This document shows, in pieces, positions 28,565-35,683 of a stretch of DNA of 64,000 nt. Every line of letters begins with the position of its first letter. The stretch's first letter is position 1. Position numbers and translations under genes: made by a program. The stretch is taken from assembly GCF_014197015.1 (NCBI RefSeq), contig NZ_JACIET010000001.1, forward strand, positions 1,674,001-1,738,000, written 5' to 3'. The notes under the pieces are model-generated. The model made no database searches and was not told the origin of the DNA. It saw only the letters and a program-made list of their open reading frames with translations. Origin of the DNA: Niveibacterium umoris (GTDB lineage: Bacteria > Pseudomonadota > Gammaproteobacteria > Burkholderiales > Rhodocyclaceae).

Positions 28565-29302
28565 ATGCCGACACAAAACCCGCCGCGGCTCGCCGCCGAA
28601 GCGCTCGCATTCTTTCTCGACTTCGACGGCACGCTGGTGCCTTTCGACAAACCGGACGAGAACGTTCCGTTGGTAGACGACGGCCTGCGTTCCCTGCTGA
28701 CGGAACTGCGCAATCGCGCCGACGGCGCCCTTGCGGTGATCAGCGGCCGCAGTATCGAAGTCATCGATGGCCTTTTTGAGCCGCTGCGCCTTGCTGCAGC
28801 GGGTGAGCACGGCGCGGAGTGGCGTTTCACGCCGCACGCGCACCGCGAACAGATTGTGCCGCCACCCGGTCTTGTCACGGCACACGCTGCCTGCGAACGC
28901 TTTGCCAGCACCAACATCCTGGTACGGTTCGAACGCAAGGCGCTGTCGATGGTCTTGCACTTCCACCGCCACCCCGAGCTGCGGGATGCGGCCGCCAAGG
29001 CTGCAGAATCGGGCTGCCTGCCGGGCAGCGGCGTCAAGGTGCTGCACGCGCGCGGCATGGTCGAAGTCAAGCCGGTCGATGCAAGCAAGGGCCACGCGAT
29101 CAACCGCTTCATGCAGGCCTTTCCCTTCGCCGGGCGCAAGCCGGTATTCATCGGCGATGACGTCACCGACGAAGACGGTTTCCTCGCCGTGAACGCGCTG
29201 GATGGCATCTCGATCAAGGTCGGGGCCGGCCATTCCCATGCCCGTTACCGGCTGCCGGACGAAGACGCCGTGCGCGACTGGCTGGAGCAGTTGCTCGATT
29301 GA
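28565..29302 (+). CDS. otsB: Trehalose-6-phosphate phosphatase (OtsB-like)
   Basis: HAD-superfamily phosphatase of 245 residues that would release trehalose from trehalose-6-phosphate. Motif I is LDFDGTLVPFDKPD (about 17-30), motif II is AVISGRSIEVIDGL, and GEHGAEWR is the OtsB cap marker. The late motifs are VEVKPVDASKGHAI and FIGDDVTDEDGF. No otsA synthase is in the window, so the substrate must come from elsewhere, or the enzyme may act on a related sugar phosphate. ATG 28565 is the only start giving a normal N-terminus. Its stop overlaps the TTG start of the macrodomain gene. Confidence 0.9.
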   Translation: MPTQNPPRLAAEALAFFLDFDGTLVPFDKPDENVPLVDDGLRSLLTELRNRADGALAVISGRSIEVIDGLFEPLRLAAAGEHGAEWRFTPHAHREQIVPPPGLVTAHAACERFASTNILVRFERKALSMVLHFHRHPELRDAAAKAAESGCLPGSGVKVLHARGMVEVKPVDASKGHAINRFMQAFPFAGRKPVFIGDDVTDEDGFLAVNALDGISIKVGAGHSHARYRLPDEDAVRDWLEQLLD

Positions 29303-29838
29303 GCCAGGGTGACCACAGCGACCTGTTGGCCCGTCTGAGTGTCTGGCAGGGGGACATCACGACGCTGGCGACGGATGCCATCGTCAACGCCGCCAACAGC
29401 AGCCTGCTCGGCGGGGGTGGCGTCGATGGCGCGATCCACCGCGCGGCGGGCCCGCAACTTCGCGCATTCTGCGCGACGCTGGGCGGCTGCCCGGCCGGCG
29501 AGGCACGGCTTTCGCCCGGATTCGGCCTCGCCGCACGTCATGTCATTCACACCGTCGGCCCGGTGTGGCGCGGAGGGGCCCACGGCGAGGCAACGACCCT
29601 GGCGGCCTGTTACCGCGCCTGCTTTGACATTGCGCACGCTCAGGGCCTGACAACGCTCGCATTCCCGGCGATCAGCTGCGGCATTTTCGGCTTCCCGTTT
29701 GACGCAGCGGCGACGATCGCCGTGCGCGAATCGATGAGCGCGCTGGCCGCACGCGCCGACCTGAAAGTCACGCTGGTTGCCTACGACGCCGCGGCGAGCC
29801 AGTTGTACGAACAGACCATTGCACGGTTCGCAACGTGA
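29299..29838 (+). CDS. Macrodomain protein (O-acetyl-ADP-ribose deacetylase type)
   Basis: ADP-ribose-binding macrodomain of 179 residues. The YmdB-type motifs are present: VWQGDITTLATDAIVNAANSS, GGGGVDGAIHRAAG, VIHTVGPVW, and the phosphate loop AFPAISCGIFGFP. It probably removes acetyl or ADP-ribose groups from ADP-ribose derivatives. The start is TTG 29299, overlapping the otsB stop (TTGA). The first good ATG would cut off the conserved first strand. Both ends overlap neighbours by 4 bases, so translation is coupled across otsB, this gene and the FUSC gene. Confidence 0.92.
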   Translation: MSQGDHSDLLARLSVWQGDITTLATDAIVNAANSSLLGGGGVDGAIHRAAGPQLRAFCATLGGCPAGEARLSPGFGLAARHVIHTVGPVWRGGAHGEATTLAACYRACFDIAHAQGLTTLAFPAISCGIFGFPFDAAATIAVRESMSALAARADLKVTLVAYDAAASQLYEQTIARFAT

Positions 29839-31943
29839 TCCCGCGACTACCACGCCTGCTTTTCACCCATACGCTCTACAACGGGATCGGATGCGCCGCC
29901 GGGGTGCTGCTGGTCGCGCTGATCGGCTATCTGCTTGGCGGCCACCCGCTCGCAGCGGTGCTGTCGAGCGGCGCGATGGTGGTCAGCATTACTGACACGC
30001 CGTCACCCGAAGGGCACAAGCTGCGGCAGTTGCTGCCGGCGTTGGTCGGCAGTACGGCCATCTCGCTGATCGTCGGCGCCAGCCACGGCAATACCGCACT
30101 GCTCGCCGGCGAAATCACGCTGGTCGGATTTGTCGCTGGCCTGTTGAGCGCATGGGGCCGCCTTCTGCTCGCGCTCGGCTTTTCGTTGGTGCTCGCCACG
30201 GTATTCGCGATGGCGTTTCCATTGCCGCCGGGCGTTTCGGTCTTTGCGCACGGGCTTGCGTTCGCCGTTGGCGGGCTTGCCTACATCATCTGGGCCACTG
30301 CCTTGGCACGCCTGCTCGCGGTGCGGACAAGGGTACAGGTGCTCGCCGACGCGCTCGCCTCCTTCGCCCGCTACCTGCGTCTGAAGGCAGCGTTCTATGA
30401 CCCGTCCGCAGCCCTCGACACCATCTACGAACGCCTGATCACCGAACATGCGCTGCTGGCCGAGAAACTGCAGGCAGCACGCGATTTCTGCTTCCACCGG
30501 ATTCGCCCTGGCGCGCGGGCGCACCAGGCCCAGGTTCTCTACGCGCTGCTGGATGCCTATGAACACGCCCTCGCATCCCAGACCGACCGCGAACTGCTGC
30601 GCGCGCGTTTTGGCGAGACCGCGCCAATGCGGGCGATGGGGCGTTGCGTGGCGGACCATGCCGCCGACATCGAGACGGTGGCCGACGCACTGCTTCGCGA
30701 ACGCGAGATTCCCGCCCTGCCGGACCGACAGACAAGCTGCGCCGAGACACATGCCGCCGTGCTTGCGTTGACGGCGGACCCTCTGGCCAACCCTGCCGAC
30801 GCCCGCGCTGCTGCGCTGCTCCGAGGGCTTGCCGCCAAACTGTTCCACTCACTGCAACGCGCCCGCAATGTCATCGACGTCGCTCGTCACGCAGTAACGA
30901 CGGCAACGCTGCCACAGGAAGACGCGCTGCGCGCCTTCACATCGCAGCGCAAGGTGCGACTTGCCGCGCTTCGGCCTCATTTCGACCTCGCATCGCCGGT
31001 GTTGCGCTATGCATTGCGCCTGGCGGCCGCAATGCTCGCCGGATTCCTCGTCGCGCGCAGTCTGCCCTACGCTGCGCACGGCCACTGGATCCTGCTGACC
31101 ATCGCCGTCGTACTGCGGCCAAGCTTCAGCCAGACGCGCCAGCGTCACAACGACCGCATCCTCGGCAACCTGATCGGATGCGTGATCGCCGGCGCGTTGC
31201 TTCACACCGTTTCGTCGCCCGCATTGCTACTCGTGTTTCTGTTCATCTCGGTCGCGTTCGCACATGCCTTCGTGACGGTGCAGTACCGGGTGACCTCGGT
31301 CGCAGCCTGCGTGATGGGGCTGCTGCAATTGCATCTGCTATCCCCCGGCGCATCTTTCGTATTGACCGAGCGGATCGTCGACACCGTGATCGGCGCCCTG
31401 CTGGCGCTCGGCTTCGCATTTGTGCTCCCGGCCTGGGAGCGACGCTCGCTGCCGCTGCTGATGAAGCGCCTACGCGAGACGGCTGCGCGACACGCCGCCG
31501 CCGCGCTCGACCCGGACACACCACCGCTGACCTACCGGCTGGCGCGCAAGCAATTGCAGGACGCCCTCGCAGCGGTGAGCCAGGCGACAGCGCGCATGCT
31601 CGATGAACCCGGCTCACGCCGGTTGCCGCTGCCGCCGCTCCACGGCGCGGTGACCGCCGCCTATCTGCTGGCGGCACAGCTGGCATCGGTGCGTTTCCTG
31701 TTGCAACAGCGCGCCGCGGACCTCGACAAGGGGCGACGCGACGCTCTGCTGAACCAGGCGCGTATTGCTCTGGAGGATGCACTGGCAGGGCGGCGTCCGG
31801 ACGACGTAATGCCCGAACCCGCGATGGTGGGCACGGATCTCGCGAGCGCGAGCGCGCTCGATCCACATGAACTGCTCGATCGCCGCCTTGCGGCCGCCGC
31901 GGATGACGCGCGGCGGCTTGCCGGCTTTACCGCAACAAGCTGA
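29835..31943 (+). CDS. FUSC/YccS-family inner-membrane protein
   Basis: Protein of 702 residues in the YccS/aromatic-acid-exporter-like family. It has two membrane blocks (about 10-165 and 385-535), each of about six helices, separated by a helical cytoplasmic domain, plus a C-terminal cytoplasmic helical region. The second block contains the family hallmark GHWILLTIAVVLRPSFSQTRQRHNDRILGNLIG. Start is GTG 29835, overlapping the macrodomain stop (GTGA). The transported substance is unknown. It converges with the TPR gene with only 1 base between stops. Confidence 0.9.
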   Translation: MIPRLPRLLFTHTLYNGIGCAAGVLLVALIGYLLGGHPLAAVLSSGAMVVSITDTPSPEGHKLRQLLPALVGSTAISLIVGASHGNTALLAGEITLVGFVAGLLSAWGRLLLALGFSLVLATVFAMAFPLPPGVSVFAHGLAFAVGGLAYIIWATALARLLAVRTRVQVLADALASFARYLRLKAAFYDPSAALDTIYERLITEHALLAEKLQAARDFCFHRIRPGARAHQAQVLYALLDAYEHALASQTDRELLRARFGETAPMRAMGRCVADHAADIETVADALLREREIPALPDRQTSCAETHAAVLALTADPLANPADARAAALLRGLAAKLFHSLQRARNVIDVARHAVTTATLPQEDALRAFTSQRKVRLAALRPHFDLASPVLRYALRLAAAMLAGFLVARSLPYAAHGHWILLTIAVVLRPSFSQTRQRHNDRILGNLIGCVIAGALLHTVSSPALLLVFLFISVAFAHAFVTVQYRVTSVAACVMGLLQLHLLSPGASFVLTERIVDTVIGALLALGFAFVLPAWERRSLPLLMKRLRETAARHAAAALDPDTPPLTYRLARKQLQDALAAVSQATARMLDEPGSRRLPLPPLHGAVTAAYLLAAQLASVRFLLQQRAADLDKGRRDALLNQARIALEDALAGRRPDDVMPEPAMVGTDLASASALDPHELLDRRLAAAADDARRLAGFTATS

Positions 31944-31944
31944 T

Positions 31945-32727
31945 TCAGTCTTCGAGTTCGGCCTTCGCGGCTTCGACGTCAAGCCGCTCCATGGCTTCAA
32001 CCGGCTCGCATTCGGCCGCTTCGGCGTAAAGCTCCTCGGCCTTCTTCATCCGGCTCTTGCCGAACAGCATGACGAGGCCATTGGCCATTTCCATGCGCGC
32101 GATTGCCGAGAAGGGAATCAGGGCCAGCGCCTGCTCGAAATGTTCCACGGCGCTGTCCTTCTTGGCGCCATAGGTCAGGTTGCCCACCAGCGAGCCGACC
32201 TTGTCGATCACTTCTGCCTGGAATGCGGCGAGCGCGATGTGCGCCTCGGCATGGTCAGGTGCGATTTCGAGGGTCTTTTCGAGGCTCGAACGGATCTTGC
32301 CACCCAGCCCCTTCGCCAGCGCTTCACCGACCGAGATCAGCTGGCTATAGCGCCCCAGCGCGTAAGCGTGGAAATACCAGGCGTTCGCCGCGTCGGGCAT
32401 CTGCGCCTGCTGCGTCTCGGCGCGCTCGATGATCTGCTGGAACAGTTCAGCCTTCTCGTCTTCGTCATCGACAAGATAGGTCGCGTAGATCATGGCCGCC
32501 TTGTTGGCCGCCGAAATGCCGGCACCACCCGCCTTGATGCCCAGATCCACCGCTTTGGCGAAATCGCCGGCGTGGTAGGCGCGCCAGGCATCCTGCACAT
32601 CGGCTGACTCCGGCCACGGCTCGCAGTCACCCTGATGCAGCCGGGCCCAGTTCTTCTTCAGGGCGTCGCCCGGGTATTCGTATGCCTTGTCGGGATGCGG
32701 AAACTTGCGCCAGCCTTTGGTACTCAT
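31945..32727 (-). CDS. TPR-like protein of unknown function
   Basis: Helical protein of 260 residues with no signal peptide. It begins MSTKGWRKFPHPDKAYEYPG, then shows tetratricopeptide-like repeats, for example DAWRAYHAGDFAKAVDLGIKAG, IAPDHAEAHIALAAFQAEV and AVEHFEQALALIPFSAIARMEM. The last 35 residues are acidic. A strong Shine-Dalgarno (GGAGGAGGGA) precedes ATG 32727. It follows the TetR gene by 16 bases and is probably co-transcribed with it, suggesting control by or linkage to that regulator. Confidence 0.82.
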   Translation of the reverse strand: MSTKGWRKFPHPDKAYEYPGDALKKNWARLHQGDCEPWPESADVQDAWRAYHAGDFAKAVDLGIKAGGAGISAANKAAMIYATYLVDDEDEKAELFQQIIERAETQQAQMPDAANAWYFHAYALGRYSQLISVGEALAKGLGGKIRSSLEKTLEIAPDHAEAHIALAAFQAEVIDKVGSLVGNLTYGAKKDSAVEHFEQALALIPFSAIARMEMANGLVMLFGKSRMKKAEELYAEAAECEPVEAMERLDVEAAKAELED

Positions 32728-32743
32728 TTTTGGTCCCTCCTCC

Positions 32744-33391
32744 TCAGCGTTTCAGGTATTCGCGTGACAGCGCCTCGAAGTGCTCACGCGCCTGCCCCCT
32801 TAGATACGGTGCCACCAGAGCCATCACCTGGTAGGCGCCGCGTGTGAATCCAGCCCCTTCGATCTTCCCGCGCGGGTCACGCGCGTACTCAAAACTCAGC
32901 CAGAACGTCGACAGCACGACCATGTTCACCGCGAGTGTCTGGATTTCCGCCGTCGTCGCCTGCATTTCCCCGTTGCTGACCAGCCCGTCGCACAAGGCCG
33001 CGGCGGTGCGCCCCTTGTGGGCGAGGATCGCGCGCAGATGGGTTTCGAGCAAGCGGTTGCGCGACAGCAGATCGGCCAGGTCGCGATACAGGAAGCGGTA
33101 CTTCCAGATCAGCTCGAACAGCAGGTGCAGGAAGAGCCAGATGTCTTCCACCGTGCTGCGACCGCCGGCCGGCGCACCAAGGGTGATGGTGATTTCGCGC
33201 TCGAACTGGCCGAAGAGTTCTTCGAGCAGTTCGTCCTTGCTGTGGAAGTGGTAGTAGAGATTGCCCGGGGAAATGTCGAGCTCGTCAGCAATGGTTGTCG
33301 TGCTGACATTGTGTTCGCCGAAGTCGTTGAAGAGCCGCAGGCTGGCTTCGAGAATCCGCTCGCGAGTGCGTCGCTTCGGCTTGCGCTCCAT
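32744..33391 (-). CDS. TetR-family transcriptional regulator
   Basis: Repressor-type regulator of 215 residues. The N-terminal helix-turn-helix (about 8-55) reads [39 protein letters not shown] in the expected TetR pattern, with the typical [11 protein letters not shown] following. The C-terminal ligand domain contains a tryptophan/phenylalanine-rich stretch ([21 protein letters not shown]), fitting a hydrophobic ligand such as an acyl-CoA. AGGAGGGGT lies directly before ATG 33391. Its neighbours (patatin, phasin, acyl reductase) point to control of lipid metabolism; this is an inference. Confidence 0.9.
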   Translation of the reverse strand: [215 protein letters not shown]

Positions 33392-33458
33392 ACCCCTCCT
33401 CCCCAGGTCAGGTGCCGAAGCGTATCACCGAGCCACGCCGCACGCGCTTGTGCGAAAG

Positions 33459-33485
33459 CAAAAGGCCGCGGTCATACCGCGGCCT
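33459..33485 (-). terminator. Terminator of the patatin gene
   Basis: A perfect 10-bp stem AGGCCGCGGT/ACCGCGGCCT (33463-33472 and 33476-33485) with a 3-base loop lies 19 bases past the patatin stop. On the minus strand it is followed by TTTT (33462-33459). It separates the patatin and tetR transcripts. Confidence 0.88.
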
Positions 33486-33503
33486 GGTCACTTCCAACCG
33501 GCG

Positions 33504-34730
33504 TCACGCCTTGCGCGCCTTCAGCCACGCATCGAGTTCATCAAGCGTATGGCGCAGCGTCACGGCAACACGGGCGAGGCCGCGCGCGGGCTCAAGCGCC
33601 GGCAGCTCTTCGTCCAGCAGCGTACGGTGCGGGTCTCGCAGCACATCCACGCGCAGGCGGATGCCATGTCGCGCAAGCACCGGCCGCAGCATGTGGCGCC
33701 GCCGCAAAAGGTCGCGCCGCGTCATCTGGTATGCGTGCTCGCACAGCTTGTGGCGGTCGCGATAGCTGAACACGTTGGTGAAGAACATTTCGGCGTCGTC
33801 GGCATGCGGCTCGAACAGCACGACGTCGGCATCCGGATACTGGTGCTGGTATCGGTCCATGCCGGTGCGCATGCGCGAATGGATGATTGCGCGGAAGGTC
33901 TGCGACAACACCACCGGCAGGCCGCCCTCGACCAGCTTGTGGCGCTCCTTGGCGCCGCGCTTCTCGGCAAGCTGGGCATCGAAGGGCACCAGCGGGTTGA
34001 TGCACAACACCAGTTTCGCCCCTTCCTTCAGCGCGACCGAGGCATGCAGGGTCTTGATCAGCGCGCCGTCGACGAAGTAGCGTCCACGCACCCGCACCGG
34101 CGGAAAGAGGCCCGGCAATGCAGAGCTCGCCTGCACTGCCCGCGCGATCGGCACATCGTCCCAGTCCTTCGATCCGAAAGGCACCGATTCACCCGAATCG
34201 AGATCCGTCGCAACGATGAAGAGCTTGTTCGGGAGTTTGCGGAAATCGTTGGTGCGCCCCGCCACCCGGAACAGGCGCGACAGGAAGCGACCGATACCGG
34301 CATTGTTGAACACGCCGGTGGGCAGCGCGCGGCCGAGACGGGCAAAGGACTCATAGAGGCCGTGATCGAACGGGTCGGACAGGAATTGCTTGAGCGACTT
34401 CCAGATCAGCGGCGGCACGCTGCTGGCGCGATTCCAGTATTCCTTGAATGCGGGCTTGAGCAGAACCTCGGGATCGAAGACCTCGTCGGTCTTGCCGTTG
34501 TCGATCAGCATGTGCGTCAGGCGCATCGGCGCAATGCCGTTGGCCAGCGCAGCCGCGATGAAGCTGCCCGAACTGACGCCGACGTAGATGTCGGCCTCAT
34601 TGAAATCCAGGCCTTCGAAAGACTCAGCCAGCGCCGCAATGGCCCCGACTTCGTAGATACCGCCGAGTGGGCCGCCTCCTGCGAGCGCGATGCCGATCTT
34701 TCTGGCCGCGACGTTTTCTTGTGGGCTCAT
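33504..34730 (-). CDS. Patatin-like phospholipase
   Basis: Lipid acyl hydrolase of 408 residues. The oxyanion-hole tract is GIALAGGGPLGGIYEVGAI (about 13-31). The nucleophile elbow is YVGVSSGSF with Ser53, and the dyad aspartate is in GRYFVDGALI. The C-terminal half has many arginines and family-like QTFRAIIHSRM. Start ATG 34730 (MSPQENVAARKIG) has GGAGACACC upstream. Bacterial patatins of this size act on phospholipids or storage lipids. Location beside a phasin and an acyl reductase favours a role in lipid inclusions. Confidence 0.92.
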   Translation of the reverse strand: MSPQENVAARKIGIALAGGGPLGGIYEVGAIAALAESFEGLDFNEADIYVGVSSGSFIAAALANGIAPMRLTHMLIDNGKTDEVFDPEVLLKPAFKEYWNRASSVPPLIWKSLKQFLSDPFDHGLYESFARLGRALPTGVFNNAGIGRFLSRLFRVAGRTNDFRKLPNKLFIVATDLDSGESVPFGSKDWDDVPIARAVQASSALPGLFPPVRVRGRYFVDGALIKTLHASVALKEGAKLVLCINPLVPFDAQLAEKRGAKERHKLVEGGLPVVLSQTFRAIIHSRMRTGMDRYQHQYPDADVVLFEPHADDAEMFFTNVFSYRDRHKLCEHAYQMTRRDLLRRRHMLRPVLARHGIRLRVDVLRDPHRTLLDEELPALEPARGLARVAVTLRHTLDELDAWLKARKA

Positions 34731-34829
34731 GGTGTCTCCTCTGCTGCGCTTCGGGCAAGTCACGCCACGCTCAGCGACGTCACGCCAGCCTCGCCGGGCA
34801 CGCAACGTTTCGGACAGCCGAACGCGACA

Positions 34830-34861
34830 AGGCCGTGGCTCCCTCCAGGCAGCCACGGCCT
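34830..34861 (-). terminator. Probable terminator after the phasin gene
   Basis: A perfect 11-bp stem AGGCCGTGGCT (34830-34840) / AGCCACGGCCT (34851-34861) with a 10-base loop lies 82 bases past the phasin stop. On the minus strand it is followed by only a weak TTG tract, so efficiency is uncertain. The 34731-34942 interval holds nothing else recognisable. Confidence 0.6.
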
Positions 34862-34942
34862 CGGCCGGATCCGGTCACGACACTGCCGCTTCCGGGGTCC
34901 CGGCAGGAGCCGCGCCAGCTGCGGCTCCGAAACCTGCCTGGA

Positions 34943-35386
34943 TTACTCGGCAGCTTTGGCGGTGCGACGACGGGCGGGCTTTTCTTCGCCAGCCACTTCA
35001 GCAGCGTCCGCTTCTTCGGTCAGCTTCTGAACCAGTGCGGTCAGTTCGGCGACGCGCTTGGTCAGCTTGTCGATATCTTTCTTGGTCGGAACGCCAAGGC
35101 TCGACAGGGCGCGCGAAACACGCTCTTCGAACACGTTCTCAAGCTTGTCCCAAGCACCGGCCATCTTGCCAGCGGCGTCAGCGATCTTCGCGTCGGCTTC
35201 TTTCTTGGTACGCGACTGGATGACTTCGCCTTCCTTCACCAGTGCTTCGAAAACCTTGTTGCCTTCTTCCTGGGCCTTTGCAAAAGCGCCGAGGCCGGCC
35301 AGCCAGATCTGGTTGGCGGAATCCTTGATGGTTTGCGCGAGTTGGCTGTCAGCTGCGCCCGAAAGGGACTTGAGTTTCTTGACCAT
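34943..35386 (-). CDS. Phasin (PhaI/PhaF-like granule protein)
   Basis: Small amphipathic, mainly helical protein of 147 residues that coats polyhydroxyalkanoate or other lipid granules. The family signature is DSANQIWLAGLGAFAKAQEEGNKVFEALVKEG (about 23-54). A coiled-coil leucine-zipper-like region (about 95-125, VPTKKDIDKLTKRVAELTAL) and a short lysine/arginine/alanine-rich tail (RRRTAKAAE) follow. The tail recalls the DNA-binding tail of PhaF, but it is short. AAGGAG lies just upstream of ATG 35386. No phaC synthase is in the window. Confidence 0.93.
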   Translation of the reverse strand: MVKKLKSLSGAADSQLAQTIKDSANQIWLAGLGAFAKAQEEGNKVFEALVKEGEVIQSRTKKEADAKIADAAGKMAGAWDKLENVFEERVSRALSSLGVPTKKDIDKLTKRVAELTALVQKLTEEADAAEVAGEEKPARRRTAKAAE

Positions 35387-35490
35387 GGTCTACTCCTTGT
35401 GGATCAGTTTTGCGTTACGTCGCAGCGTCGGTCCAAAGGCTTGAGCTGCGCGGCTCGTTCTTGCTACGGTTCCCAGTGTATGGATTGGCT

Positions 35491-35530
35491 CTAGAGGGCA
35501 CACACTAATCCTCTAGGCATGTGACTCTAG
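35491..35530. promoter_or_regulatory. Repeated CTCTAG dyad in the divergent phasin/acyl reductase promoter
   Basis: CTAGAGG (35491-35497) and CCTCTAG (35510-35516) form a perfect 7-bp inverted repeat with 12 bases between. A third CTCTAG occurs at 35525-35530. The motif sits in the middle of the 297-base gap between two divergent genes, the usual place for a shared operator. The TetR-family regulator 2 kb away is a candidate binder. No other gene is seen in this gap. Confidence 0.5.
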
Positions 35531-35683
35531 ATTGGCGCGCCCTGATGCACCGCCCAGAGTGCGGCATCGATCTGGCAGTGCATTTCTGCGCTTGCGCGAT
35601 GCGATCTCTCGGTTAGCATCGCGAAGTTCCGGCCCGCGGGGGAGCGGTCGGCAGAAGAATCTGAAAACAGCGGAGGAAAACAC

